A DNA stretch of 64,000 nucleotides from Haliscomenobacter sp040401995 (GTDB lineage Bacteria > Bacteroidota > Bacteroidia > Chitinophagales > Saprospiraceae): positions 1 through 64,000 of the forward strand of contig JBBANM010000022.1 in assembly GCA_040401995.1 (NCBI GenBank). The letters are read 5' to 3'. Within the stretch, counting starts at the first letter, position 1, and the number at the start of each line of letters is the position of its first letter. Below are positions 35,019 through 44,286 of this stretch, in pieces. The notes below the pieces were generated by a model that was given only the letters and a program-made list of their open reading frames with translations, ran no database searches and had not been told where the DNA came from. The translations under genes were made by a program, and so were the position numbers.

Positions 35019-36626
35019 TTATTTCTTCGGCAGATTCTTCAAGATTTCGACGTTGCCTTTTGCATCGATATTATCTGGTTCTAGAACCAAGATTTTCTCA
35101 AACATAGCCAAGGCAGTCTTAACATCTGCCTCAGGTTTTTTGTAATAACAAGAGGAAGCAACATAATTATAGGCCTCTACCAAACTCTTTTTGTTGAATT
35201 TGCCAGAAGTATCCGCTTCGCCCAATTCAATCACTTTCTGATAGAATGGTGCGGCTGGATAAGTTGAATCTTCTGGTCCAGCAGCATCTAAAGATTTGTT
35301 GATGCGGGCGCGCATCAACCAACCCGTAGCAAAAGTAGGGTTCAAAGTAGTAACCTTTACAAAAGCCGAGTCAGCTTCAACAAATTTCTTGATTTGGTAC
35401 AAGCTATTGGCCAGGTAATAATAATCGGTACTAACCGGCTTGCCTTTTTCAATTTTCAATTGGTATGCCTGAGAAGCAGGTTCGTATTTCTTAGCATCAT
35501 AGTACATCTTACCCATCAAGTCATAAATCTCAATGCGGGTACTATCTAACTCTAATACTTTTTTAAAGTTAGCGCCTGCAGTTTCAGTATCGCCCACTTT
35601 AGCCGCAGCTTTAGCATAATACTCATAATCGGTGCTAAACGTACGACGAGTGCCGACAGCTGCAAAGAACTTCTTGGAATTTTCCAAAGACTCTTTAAAG
35701 TTGCCTTTTTCGAACTGTGCCCAAGCCAACCAACGGTACATGGTATAGTTGTTAGGATCTTGCTGCAATACCACATTGGCTTCGGTGATAGCGCGATCAT
35801 AATCTTTTGCTTGGTAAGTCAAGAAGCGTACCAAACGAGCGCGTTGCTCCACATCGTCTTTTACCAAGCTCACGTACTTGTCCAACAAAGGCAAACCTTT
35901 AGAGTATTGCTTTTTGGTAAAGTAGATCTCGTATAAGTCTTTGTAAGCAGGAGCATACGCTGGAAATGCCGCTACCAATTGCTCCAATTTTTCTTGAGCA
36001 ACATCAGGAATACCCGATTTGATGTAAGTACGTGCGATCTTCATCAAGATCTCCGGGTTGTTTTTATCCCGGCTAACCGCAAATTCATAGTTCGACAAAG
36101 CGTCGCCTACTTGATCTTTCACCATTTGAGCATCGCCCAAAAGCATAAAGAAGCGGGCATTTTTATTGTCGCTATCACGTGACAAAGTCAGGTTTTTGAT
36201 CGCTTCATCCACATTCGGGTATTGGCTATGCAAATAAGCCAAACCGATTTGAGCATATGCTTCGCCTGGGTTTTTCTTGGCATAACGGACTGCACGGCCA
36301 AAAGACTTTTGAGCGTCAAGTGGTTGCTTCTTGTCTAACAGCATTTTACCTTGACCAACGTGTGCCAAAGGCGCTACATCGTCTATTTTCAACGCTTGGT
36401 TGTAAAAATAAATCGCCGAATCTTGTTTTTCTTCATCCAAATAATAACACTCCGCCAAGAAATAGTTGGCGTCGGCGTTAGGCCCTTTGTTGATTAAAGA
36501 ACGAAATACCCGACGCGCTGCGGAAATACTTTCGTTTTCCAAAAGGGATATGCCTTCTTGCAGCGTCTGAGCGAAGGTGATTTGGGAAATCAATGATAAG
36601 GTGATCCACAGCACTAGTTTCTTCAT
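35019..36626 (-). CDS. Periplasmic TPR-repeat protein of the tonB cluster
   Basis: The 535-residue protein has a signal peptide (1-19) and at least ten tetratricopeptide repeats through to the C terminus, such as AIYFYNQALKIDDVAPLAHV and ANVVLQQDPNNYTMYRWLAW. TPR arrays act as protein-binding scaffolds. In Bacteroidota, genes of this kind commonly follow exbB-exbD-exbD-tonB and a PstS-like gene, so it probably serves the same envelope machine. It lies 35 bp after the PstS-like gene and before a terminator. Confidence 0.85.
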   Translation of the reverse strand: MKKLVLWITLSLISQITFAQTLQEGISLLENESISAARRVFRSLINKGPNADANYFLAECYYLDEEKQDSAIYFYNQALKIDDVAPLAHVGQGKMLLDKKQPLDAQKSFGRAVRYAKKNPGEAYAQIGLAYLHSQYPNVDEAIKNLTLSRDSDNKNARFFMLLGDAQMVKDQVGDALSNYEFAVSRDKNNPEILMKIARTYIKSGIPDVAQEKLEQLVAAFPAYAPAYKDLYEIYFTKKQYSKGLPLLDKYVSLVKDDVEQRARLVRFLTYQAKDYDRAITEANVVLQQDPNNYTMYRWLAWAQFEKGNFKESLENSKKFFAAVGTRRTFSTDYEYYAKAAAKVGDTETAGANFKKVLELDSTRIEIYDLMGKMYYDAKKYEPASQAYQLKIEKGKPVSTDYYYLANSLYQIKKFVEADSAFVKVTTLNPTFATGWLMRARINKSLDAAGPEDSTYPAAPFYQKVIELGEADTSGKFNKKSLVEAYNYVASSCYYKKPEADVKTALAMFEKILVLEPDNIDAKGNVEILKNLPKK

Positions 36627-36661
36627 TGCCAGAAAATTTTAATGGTTACCGTTGTTTTAAA

Positions 36662-37615
36662 TTACTCGACTTTAATTGGTTTCGAACTAAGTTCGATATT
36701 GTATTCAACCTTATAATAAGGTGGTATACCCGCTTTTTTTATGATCCGTTGACCGATCTCGCCGCCTAAGAAGGCCGATAAACCTGATCCCAACCCTGAA
36801 TACGCTTCTCTGCTGATCACGTATACATTGCGGGGGAAGGGATACAATTTGCCAATTAGGTTGTCGGCATAAGGCTTGAAATATTCTACGACTGGCGAAT
36901 CGCTATCACAAGGGCTTATGGACAACAATCGGGCATCCCGACGCAACTTTTTCGTCAAGGGATCATCATAATCGCTGATCCAGCTGTATCCAATGATTCC
37001 AATTGCTCCTGGATGGTTGGCTACATAATCCACCACCGCTGTATTCGTTTTGAGCGCATAGGCATTGGGGGGCAGCTGTTTTTTTTCAATTAAATTCAAC
37101 GCATAGCTAACGGTGCTTGAATTGGCATTGTCAAAAACCAGCGTTATTTTTCCCGTTCTGTTATTCGGACTCAACTGATTCCAGCTGGTCACTTCACCGC
37201 TTAAAACTTTAAGAATTTCTTGACAGTTCAGCGCTGTATCGGGGTTTTGGGGGTGAATCATCAAGGCCATTGCATCGGTGGCAATTTGCATAACTCGGGG
37301 TGTAATTTTAATTTTGGCAAAGTAGGCTTTTTCTTTTTCGTTGAGGAGGCGAGTTGCAACAACCAAATGGACGCTGTCCATCAAAAGTTGGTTGAATGCT
37401 TGGACTTCAGGCAGGTATTTGACATCAATTTGAGCTTGATGATAAGTATGCTCAAAAATATCTACTTCAGCATCTACAATGGGGAACAGCGTATTATCTG
37501 CTGCAATGCTGATACGACCAGAAGTTGGACCGTCGAGCGTATTTTCTTGCGATGTAGAACAGCCGGTCAGTGCGATCAAAAAAAAGGCACCATAATAGAT
37601 CCTCCAAGATTTCAT
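36662..37615 (-). CDS. PstS-like phosphate-binding lipoprotein
   Basis: The 317-residue product (start MKSWRIYYGAFFLIALTGC) has a lipobox with cysteine 19 and a PBP-like fold of the PstS group. It includes GRISIAADNTLFPIVDAE, LSGEVTSWNQLSPNNRTG and GAIGIIGYSWISDYDD. No PstABC transporter genes are nearby. Its place in a tonB operon, coupled to a small membrane protein, suggests it may sense or scavenge phosphate for, or have been re-used by, the TonB machine. The upstream in-frame extension to 37690 is rejected in favour of the lipobox start. Confidence 0.85.
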   Translation of the reverse strand: MKSWRIYYGAFFLIALTGCSTSQENTLDGPTSGRISIAADNTLFPIVDAEVDIFEHTYHQAQIDVKYLPEVQAFNQLLMDSVHLVVATRLLNEKEKAYFAKIKITPRVMQIATDAMALMIHPQNPDTALNCQEILKVLSGEVTSWNQLSPNNRTGKITLVFDNANSSTVSYALNLIEKKQLPPNAYALKTNTAVVDYVANHPGAIGIIGYSWISDYDDPLTKKLRRDARLLSISPCDSDSPVVEYFKPYADNLIGKLYPFPRNVYVISREAYSGLGSGLSAFLGGEIGQRIIKKAGIPPYYKVEYNIELSSKPIKVE

Positions 37616-37803
37616 AGGGATGATTGCTTCTTCAAAATAGCCAATCCTCTCCGCAAACGGAAAATTCCGTAAGCTATGCAAACGAGGCAAAAGAGGATAT
37701 TTAATACTGGAATGGGAGAAAAATGAAATAAGACTGCAGAAACACCTATACCTATATAGATTAGGCTTACCAAAAATGCTATAGCGGTTTGCAGATAGTT
37801 CAT
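37612..37803 (-). CDS. Small two-helix membrane protein in the tonB operon
   Basis: The 63-residue protein is almost entirely two hydrophobic helices (about 5-27 and 31-48), with a basic end RLRRGLAILKKQSSL. Its stop overlaps the PstS-like start by 4 bp, so the two are translationally coupled, which supports it being a real gene. I know no named family. It may anchor or regulate the PstS-like protein or TonB. Confidence 0.7.
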   Translation of the reverse strand: MNYLQTAIAFLVSLIYIGIGVSAVLFHFSPIPVLNILFCLVCIAYGIFRLRRGLAILKKQSSL

Positions 37804-37825
37804 GGCAATAAAGATAGACGACCCT

Positions 37826-37872
37826 GTAGATGGTTCCAGAAGAAGCCAGTTGGGCTTCTTCTGGATATCTAC
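37826..37872 (-). other. Strong intercistronic hairpin downstream of tonB
   Basis: CCAGAAGAAGCC (37836-37847) pairs perfectly with GGCTTCTTCTGG (37853-37864) over AGTTG, with an outer GTAGAT/ATCTAC. There is no T-run on the minus strand. It lies in the 83-bp gap between tonB and the small membrane gene. It could separate expression of the exbB-tonB half from the PstS-TPR half by mRNA processing or stability. Confidence 0.6.
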
Positions 37873-37886
37873 AACATCAAATGTGA

Positions 37887-38744
37887 TTATTCGAGTTTGA
37901 AGCGGATTGGCAGGTTGAACTGCACCCGTACCGCTTTACCGCGCTGTTTACCAGGCTGCCACTTGGGCATTCCTTTCACAACTCGTAGCGCTTCTTCACC
38001 GCAACCTGCACCGATGTCACGTACAACGGCAGGAGTTACGATAGAACCGTCTTCGTTTACTACGAACTGAACGACAACCGTACCTTCAACGCCGTTTTCA
38101 CGCGCCATTACCGGGTACTTGAGGTTTTCGCCAAGGTATTTAAAGAGTGCAGCGTTACCCCCTTCAAAAGCAGGCATTTGCTCTACCACTTTGAAGATTT
38201 CTTGCGGCTTCGCTTTTACTTCTTCCACCACTGGCGGTGGCGCTTCTTCGGTTGGCTCATCGCCAATACCTTCAGCAACACCGTTGTCAGCACCTTCCTG
38301 AGTTTTAGTACTCACGTCGATGTCTTTCATTTCCTCCACGGTTGGTGGTGGAACTTCTTCAATAACCTCTTCATCTTTCTTTACGACAGGCGCAACGAAA
38401 GCGATAGTAGGTTTCGCAGGCGGAGGTTCAACTGGCGGCGGCGGAGGCGGCGGCGGCGTGTTGGGATCCAATGGCGGCGGCTCAGCTAGCTCAACAGAAA
38501 TGTTAAGCGTTTCTTCAGTTTTAGGAAGAGCTGCACGAACAATTCTTACGATAGTCGGAAGCAAAGCTAAGAAGACAGAAAGGAAGATGGTCAAGAGACC
38601 GCCTCTCGTCATGTAGCGATCATAAAGTTTACGAAGCTGGTAAGCACCGTATTCTTTATTCCGATTCTGAAAGATGATGTCGTTCAGATCAACCTTCATG
38701 ATGTCCGCTGGCAAACCACTCTTTGGCGATTCATTGGTATTCAT
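37887..38744 (-). CDS. tonB: TonB-family energy transducer (main copy)
   Basis: The 285-residue protein has the same plan as its paralogue at 33078: LNDIIFQNRNKEYGAYQLRK, one membrane helix (about 49-72), a spacer with long proline runs (PPPPPPPVEPPPAKP), acidic segments, and a C-terminal TonB domain with GTVVVQFVVNEDGS and PKWQPGKQRGKAV. It is the fourth gene of exbB-exbD-exbD-tonB and should couple the proton gradient to outer-membrane receptors such as the one at 28241-31042. Confidence 0.95.
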   Translation of the reverse strand: MNTNESPKSGLPADIMKVDLNDIIFQNRNKEYGAYQLRKLYDRYMTRGGLLTIFLSVFLALLPTIVRIVRAALPKTEETLNISVELAEPPPLDPNTPPPPPPPPVEPPPAKPTIAFVAPVVKKDEEVIEEVPPPTVEEMKDIDVSTKTQEGADNGVAEGIGDEPTEEAPPPVVEEVKAKPQEIFKVVEQMPAFEGGNAALFKYLGENLKYPVMARENGVEGTVVVQFVVNEDGSIVTPAVVRDIGAGCGEEALRVVKGMPKWQPGKQRGKAVRVQFNLPIRFKLE

Positions 38745-38761
38745 GAGTAATGGTTGTTTGC

Positions 38762-39361
38762 TTATTTAGAAGATGGTACAACAACATTCGCGGTTTTCAC
38801 TGCATCTGGCTTACGGTTACCCGATAGCTTGATGATCAGGTCATCGATTTCATTGAATTCATCAATGATGGCGTAACGTTTTACGCCGGTGATGGCCATT
38901 TCATCCAATACATCAACCATATTGCGGTATTTGGAGTCAGGTAGTGGTTTGATCAAAACGAACAATTCGTCCTGATTGCCCCATCTTTGTGCTACTGCAC
39001 GCTGACGATCCTTGATCAAAGAACGCAAACCGCTGCGTGAGAAAAACGTACTATCTACTTTTACGTTGGGGTCATTATCACTACCCGTATAACAGTAAAC
39101 CATATCGTTTTTACCCATCATGATGGTATACGTCTTTGACTGTTTGATAGCTGGCAGGTCTTCTTTCTTTGCATCATCTTCTTTAGCTGGTTTATTTACT
39201 TCCATTGCTTTGGGCTTGTTGAAAGTAGTTGCCAAGATGAAGAAAGTGAGTAGCAAGAAGGCCATATCCACCATCGCTGTAAGGTCCACCCGGGTGGACT
39301 GTTTCTTCGCGCGTTTTTTTCCGCCTTTCCCCCCTTTATCGGGGACGATCATTTCTGCCAT
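38762..39361 (-). CDS. exbD: ExbD-family protein (second copy in the operon)
   Basis: The 199-residue protein has a basic N terminus (KGGKKRAKKQ), a membrane helix with Asp32 (AMVDMAFLLLTFFILAT) and a periplasmic domain with DELFVLIKPLPDSKYRNMVD. Two different ExbD proteins beside one ExbB is the usual state in Bacteroidota. It starts 17 bp upstream of tonB and follows exbD1 by 41 bp. A near-twin lies at 34178-34741. Confidence 0.94.
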   Translation of the reverse strand: MAEMIVPDKGGKGGKKRAKKQSTRVDLTAMVDMAFLLLTFFILATTFNKPKAMEVNKPAKEDDAKKEDLPAIKQSKTYTIMMGKNDMVYCYTGSDNDPNVKVDSTFFSRSGLRSLIKDRQRAVAQRWGNQDELFVLIKPLPDSKYRNMVDVLDEMAITGVKRYAIIDEFNEIDDLIIKLSGNRKPDAVKTANVVVPSSK

Positions 39362-39402
39362 TATTGCAAATTTTTAGAGGTCAATAATTGGGTTGCCTTC
39401 GA

Positions 39403-40014
39403 TTACTCCTTATCGCTGCTTGCGCTACGACCAGTTGTGATCAAGTTAAATTTGTTGACTTTCTGCTTTTGCAATGTCTGGATCACCGCGTTGACATCCT
39501 CATAGCTGGTAAGCTTATCGGCTTTGATGGCAATCCGCAATTCGGGATTTGCTCTCCGAGCCAACAAAATGAGGTCAATCAACTGGTTTTTGTCATCAGA
39601 AATTGGAATCCCAGGCTGAGGAAATTTGCTGCGCTCTTCAGGCTTGGTACCCAAAAACTGCGGCATTTGCTCAAGTGGAAAACCGAAAACTTCAACCAAC
39701 TTGAATTCTTTTACCTGTTTTTCATTGAAAGCAGGCAGATTGAAGCGCTCCTTGATGGCAAACAGCAGCTTCTCACGGGTATTTTGATCATCTACACCGA
39801 AATAAACATTGCCTTTCGGGTCGATCTGGATCGACAAAATGTTTTTATCCGGTACAGGGATCTGGGCTGTCGACGCGGGGATGTTGATTTGCGCTACTTC
39901 TTGAGGACGGAATCTTGTAGTCAAGATAAAGAACGTCAACAACAAAAAGGCAACGTCGCACATCGCGGTCATGTCAACAGCCGTGCTTTTCCGCGGTATT
40001 TTAACCTTTGGCAT
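39403..40014 (-). CDS. exbD: ExbD-family protein (first copy in the operon)
   Basis: The 203-residue protein starts MPKVKIPRKSTAVDMTAMCD and carries the membrane aspartate at residue 20, followed by VAFLLLTFFIL. Its periplasmic domain is longer and different from the other two ExbD proteins (FGFPLEQMPQFLGTKPEERS). It ends RSASSDKE. It probably forms a mixed stator with ExbB. It sits 95 bp after exbB. Confidence 0.93.
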   Translation of the reverse strand: MPKVKIPRKSTAVDMTAMCDVAFLLLTFFILTTRFRPQEVAQINIPASTAQIPVPDKNILSIQIDPKGNVYFGVDDQNTREKLLFAIKERFNLPAFNEKQVKEFKLVEVFGFPLEQMPQFLGTKPEERSKFPQPGIPISDDKNQLIDLILLARRANPELRIAIKADKLTSYEDVNAVIQTLQKQKVNKFNLITTGRSASSDKE

Positions 40015-40109
40015 AACTTAGCTGTTTTGTTAAAAAATTGCTCCGAATACCAAGATGCAATGGCACCCAAAAATGGTGTGTGGCAGAGCAATTTTTTTTG
40101 AAAAAATGA

Positions 40110-40943
40110 TTAACGGTGCTTAGCTGCAAAGTTCTGAGCGATGCTGAAACCTGCTTCGTCAATAGCGTAAGTCATTTTGTCGATACGCGTAGTGAAGTAG
40201 TTGTACAGGACGATCGAGAAAGCTGAAGTACTAATACCCAAAGCTGTGTTAATCAAGGCCTCAGAGATACCAGAAGAAAGCGCAACTGCATCAGGAGCAC
40301 CACTGGTAGCGATAGCCGAGAACGCACGGATCATACCAAATACTGTTCCCAAAAGACCCAAAAGGGTAGCAATAGAAGACATGGTAGATAGGATCACCAA
40401 GTTTCTTTCCAAAGAAGGCAATTCCAAAGAAGTAGCTTCTTCAACTTCCTTCTGGATAGCAGCCAATTTTTGGTCTTTGTCCAAATCGGTAACGCCAGAA
40501 ACTTCACGGTACTTCTCCAAGCCAGAACGAATGATGTTCGCTACTGAACCCTTCTGCTTGTTACATTCAGTAATCGCAGCATCAATTTGGTCAGCATTCA
40601 AGAAACCTTGAACCTTCTTTACCAAAGTGTTGATAGAACCTTTACCTTTTGCCACTGTCAATGTGAACAAACGCTCAAAAGCAACAGCAACTACAAGCAT
40701 AAAGCTCATCATCAAAATAGGCACCAAGAAACCGCCTTTGTACATCATACCCAAGAAATTTCCTGGAATCGGGTGGTTTTTGTTGTCACCACCTTCAAAA
40801 TTGGAGCCAGCTCCTAAAACGTTTTGAAAAATAAGGATTGCCGTTACCAACAATACTGGAATCATTACCACCGCGAAGATGGAGCTAAATTGACCAGAAA
40901 CATTGTTAGCAGGCTTAGCAGCAACTTGTTTTGATTTACTCAT
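40110..40943 (-). CDS. exbB: ExbB/TolQ/MotA-family proton channel protein
   Basis: The 277-residue protein has an N-terminal helix (about 25-45), a second helix near 75-95, a cytosolic loop, and two C-terminal helices in the conserved MotA/TolQ/ExbB domain (NLVILSTMSSIATLLGLLGT, SSGISEALINTALGISTSAF). It forms the proton channel core with ExbD. It is the first gene of the operon. Its upstream gap 40944-41292 is 349 bp and holds no gene or clear promoter box that I can support. Confidence 0.95.
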   Translation of the reverse strand: MSKSKQVAAKPANNVSGQFSSIFAVVMIPVLLVTAILIFQNVLGAGSNFEGGDNKNHPIPGNFLGMMYKGGFLVPILMMSFMLVVAVAFERLFTLTVAKGKGSINTLVKKVQGFLNADQIDAAITECNKQKGSVANIIRSGLEKYREVSGVTDLDKDQKLAAIQKEVEEATSLELPSLERNLVILSTMSSIATLLGLLGTVFGMIRAFSAIATSGAPDAVALSSGISEALINTALGISTSAFSIVLYNYFTTRIDKMTYAIDEAGFSIAQNFAAKHR

Positions 40944-41292
40944 GGCTAATCAGGATTTTACTTACGATTACGTAAACAATTATAATTGGTTAACAAAATG
41001 CACTCTAAAATCAACCACTGCATACAGTAGCTAATGGCCGTGAAGATAAAGAAAAGAAAATTCTTTGCAAGCACAAAATTTTGTAGCATTTAAAGGGATT
41101 TTTGACGTTTTCTTCCATAAAAACTGCAAAATTCTGCTTTAAACGATCTTTTCTATCTTTCAAACGGTATACTGATTTACCTCCAAACCGGAGAATAAAC
41201 CTTTATACAGCGTATTGTTCTTGGGAAAATGTTGATGGGATTATCCAAAAATGGGGTTTTCATAAATTTCCAAAGGCAAAATAGAGAAAAAT

Positions 41293-41334
41293 AAAAAAAC
41301 CGCCAGCCAAAATTTTGACTAAGCGGTTTTTTTT
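41293..41334 (-). terminator. Terminator of the nuo operon
   Basis: AAAAAAACCGC pairs with GCGGTTTTTTT. Read on the minus strand the stem ends in seven T residues. It lies about 100 bp after the nuoN stop. Confidence 0.85.
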
Positions 41335-41432
41335 AACACTTTTTTGGCAATCTTAATTCTGGCATAACCTAAAATGGCCTTTGAATTAAAGCATCCTTGA
41401 CATTCCGTGGTATTGCCAAGCAAACTTAGCCT

Positions 41433-42818
41433 TTATTTGAACACGCCCAATACCAAATTAGGCATGATGCCTAATCCTAGTAGAGCGAGTATACATACGA
41501 TCAATACGGCGCTATATCCAACAACATGCGGGATCGCCTTCGGAAATTCTTCCTGGGTTTGGAACGCCATCATCATTACCCGGAAGTAGTAAAAGATACC
41601 AATAGCAGAGTTCAGCGCGGCAATGATTACCAATACCAATTGACCATGTTGCATGGCATCAGCAAAAATGGCGTATTTCCCTACAAAACCGGCCAAAGGA
41701 GGTATGCCCGCTAACGACAGCATGGCCAAAGCCAAACAAAACGCCAAGGGCGGGTTTGATTTGTACAATCCGCGAAGACCTTCGATGTTGTCCAAGCCGG
41801 TCGTTTCTTTTGCCGTCAGGTAGACGCCAATCGTCAGTACATTGGCGATGCTGTAAACCAACAAATAATATAGTACTGAGCTGTTTGAATTATCTCCTAG
41901 TTGCACCAAAGCGAGCAACACATATCCGGCGTTGGCAATACTAGAAAAAGCCAACAAACGCTTTAAGTTCGTTTGATTCAGTGCCATAAGGTTCCCTACC
42001 GTCATCGTTAAACCCGCCAATACTGCGATGATTGGCGCATACATTTCACTTACCGGGGCAATGGCGTAGTTGATGAACCGCAAAAAACCGCCAAATGCTG
42101 CCGTTTTTGCTACTGTAGCCATAAAGGCCATGATTACTGCTGGAGATCCTTGGTAAACATCTGGCGACCAAAAATGAAATGGCGCCGCTGATATCTTAAA
42201 TATAAAGGTGATGATGATCAACAAAATGCCCATCCGCAATAAAACTGGGATACTCCCCCCTGATTGCTCAAGAAAAGCGTAGATTTTATCAAACTCAAAG
42301 GAACCGGTTATACCGTATACTAGTACTGTCCCCAAAAGCAAAAAAACGGTGATAAAAGACCCAAGTAAGAAGTATTTTAAACCTGCCTCGTTCGATAAAA
42401 GATTGTTTCGCTCGCTGGCCGCCAAGATGTACAATGGAATAGACAATATTTCAATCCCCACAAAAAACATCACTAGATTATTGCTGGCTACCATGATGAT
42501 GCCGCCTACCAGTGAAAACAGAAACAAGGCATAAATATCGCCTAAATGTTCGGCGGCGTCTTTGTAATACCGACGGCTAAGCACCAAAATCAATAGCGTA
42601 ACCAAGATTAAAACGCCAGAGAAGTTTACCGCAAATCCATCAAACTGAATCATGCCGCTGTACTGCGGTACTTCACTGCGATTTTCAGGTAAGAAATTCG
42701 CCACCAATGCCGCCAAACCAGTCAACAACACCACGGGTAGTGCTGCTTTTTTCCATTTAAAAGCTCCAATGAACATGGACAAAACGCCCGCAACGGAGAG
42801 TATAATGATCGGTATCAT
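41433..42818 (-). CDS. nuoN: NADH-quinone oxidoreductase subunit N
   Basis: The 461-residue antiporter-like subunit of complex I has about 13-14 membrane helices. It has the family motifs KISAAPFHFWSPDVYQGSP and TNLKRLLAFSSIANAGY, with pump lysines. It is one of the three proton-pumping subunits in the membrane arm. It is the last gene of the operon, 2 bp after nuoM and followed by a terminator. Confidence 0.96.
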   Translation of the reverse strand: MIPIIILSVAGVLSMFIGAFKWKKAALPVVLLTGLAALVANFLPENRSEVPQYSGMIQFDGFAVNFSGVLILVTLLILVLSRRYYKDAAEHLGDIYALFLFSLVGGIIMVASNNLVMFFVGIEILSIPLYILAASERNNLLSNEAGLKYFLLGSFITVFLLLGTVLVYGITGSFEFDKIYAFLEQSGGSIPVLLRMGILLIIITFIFKISAAPFHFWSPDVYQGSPAVIMAFMATVAKTAAFGGFLRFINYAIAPVSEMYAPIIAVLAGLTMTVGNLMALNQTNLKRLLAFSSIANAGYVLLALVQLGDNSNSSVLYYLLVYSIANVLTIGVYLTAKETTGLDNIEGLRGLYKSNPPLAFCLALAMLSLAGIPPLAGFVGKYAIFADAMQHGQLVLVIIAALNSAIGIFYYFRVMMMAFQTQEEFPKAIPHVVGYSAVLIVCILALLGLGIMPNLVLGVFK

Positions 42819-42820
42819 AA

Positions 42821-44281
42821 TCAGTTCGCTTGAATCGCTTGGTTAATTTGTTGCAACAATTGTTCTATCGCCGGACCCGACAAATGCGTAATCAATGACG
42901 GCAACAGGCCAAAAACAACAATGGCAATTACAATTGGCAAAAACACGCCTTTTTCTTGGTTATCCAAATCGGCAAAAGTGCCGTTGTTTTCTTTTCCCAA
43001 CATCACTCCTTGGTAGGATTTGAGCATGTAAACTGCGCCCAAAATGACTCCGCTACCTGCTACCAAACTCCAAACCCAGCTTTTTTGGAACAAAGCCGAG
43101 AGCAATAAAAACTCGCCAACAAAACCATTGGTCAGCGGAAGGGCAACTGTGCCCAACAGCACGACAAAATAAGCGGTTGCAAACCAAGGCGCTAAGCGGC
43201 GAATTCCGCCTAAAGCCGCAATGTCGTTGGTTCCTTTGCGATCGCTGAGTATAGCGCAAACGTAGAACAAGCCTACGGCGTTAATCCCGTGCGAAAGCAT
43301 CTGCAACAAAGATCCCTGCAAACCGCTTTCGGTCATGGTAAGAATACCCGCAGCAATCAACCCAACGTGCGCAATAGAAGCATAGGCAAAAAGTCGCTTC
43401 AGGTCTTTTTGTTGAACGGCAATTAGCGAGGCATAAGCTACACCAATCACGATGATCCAAATCATCCAGTTTTGATTAGCAGCAACTGCACCCGGCACGA
43501 TCGGTAATACCCAACGGATAATGCTGTACAAACCCATTTTCAACATGATTCCCGAAAGCATCATGGTTGTTCCACTTGAAGCCGAAGTATAAGTATCTGG
43601 CTGCCAAGTGTGAAAAGGGAAAATCGGTATTTTAATGGCATAAGCCGACATAAACGCCAGCAATACCAACAATTGGGCATTGGGAGTTAGACGAACGCCG
43701 TAGATGTCATAAATATCAAATGAAGCCGGACTGTTTTGTTGGCTCAAGTAAATGATGGCCACCAACATCAGCAAACTACCAACCAAAGTATACAAGAAAA
43801 ACTTCATGGCAATCCGGTTGCGCTCGAATGCGCCGTACAATAGCACCAGGAAATAGGCCGGAATAAGCGCCAATTCCCAAAATATGTAATATAGGAAAAT
43901 ATCCAAACTCACAAATACACCCGTCATGGCGCCTTGCATGATCAAAAGCATTCCATAGTGCAAACCAGGGTGTTCTGGGTTTTGCTTAAAGGTAGACCAG
44001 AAAATAACTGGACAAAGGAGATTGGTCAGCAATACCAATACCAAACTGATTCCATCAACGCCAACATGGTAGCTGATGCCCAAATTGGGAAGCCAAGGCA
44101 ATTCAGCAACAAATTGCATGCCTAGCTGCGGATCAAAACCGGCGCACATGGCTATGCTGATTCCGCCGCAAACCAAAGAAAGGGCAAAACTGATCCATTT
44201 GGCCTGACTGCCTTTGGCAAGTAGCAGCAAAAGACCGCCTAGAATGGGTAAAAAAAGTAGTATACTAGTTAGCATGAGCAC
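42821..44281 (-). CDS. nuoM: NADH-quinone oxidoreductase subunit M
   Basis: The 486-residue antiporter-like subunit has about 14 helices. It carries IFWELALIPAYFLVLLYG with the key glutamate, KIPIFPFHTWQPDTYTSAS, and KDLKRLFAYASIAHVG. It pumps protons in the distal membrane arm of complex I. It is 5 bp after nuoL and 2 bp before nuoN. Confidence 0.97.
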   Translation of the reverse strand: MLMLTSILLFLPILGGLLLLLAKGSQAKWISFALSLVCGGISIAMCAGFDPQLGMQFVAELPWLPNLGISYHVGVDGISLVLVLLTNLLCPVIFWSTFKQNPEHPGLHYGMLLIMQGAMTGVFVSLDIFLYYIFWELALIPAYFLVLLYGAFERNRIAMKFFLYTLVGSLLMLVAIIYLSQQNSPASFDIYDIYGVRLTPNAQLLVLLAFMSAYAIKIPIFPFHTWQPDTYTSASSGTTMMLSGIMLKMGLYSIIRWVLPIVPGAVAANQNWMIWIIVIGVAYASLIAVQQKDLKRLFAYASIAHVGLIAAGILTMTESGLQGSLLQMLSHGINAVGLFYVCAILSDRKGTNDIAALGGIRRLAPWFATAYFVVLLGTVALPLTNGFVGEFLLLSALFQKSWVWSLVAGSGVILGAVYMLKSYQGVMLGKENNGTFADLDNQEKGVFLPIVIAIVVFGLLPSLITHLSGPAIEQLLQQINQAIQAN

Positions 44282-44286
44282 AATCG

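Noticed and set aside
36662..37615. Complete Pst phosphate uptake system
   Set aside because: Only a PstS-like lipoprotein is present; no pstA, pstB, pstC or phoU lies nearby.
39388..40101. 237-codon open frame opposite exbD
   Set aside because: It covers a conserved gene completely and shows no family features.
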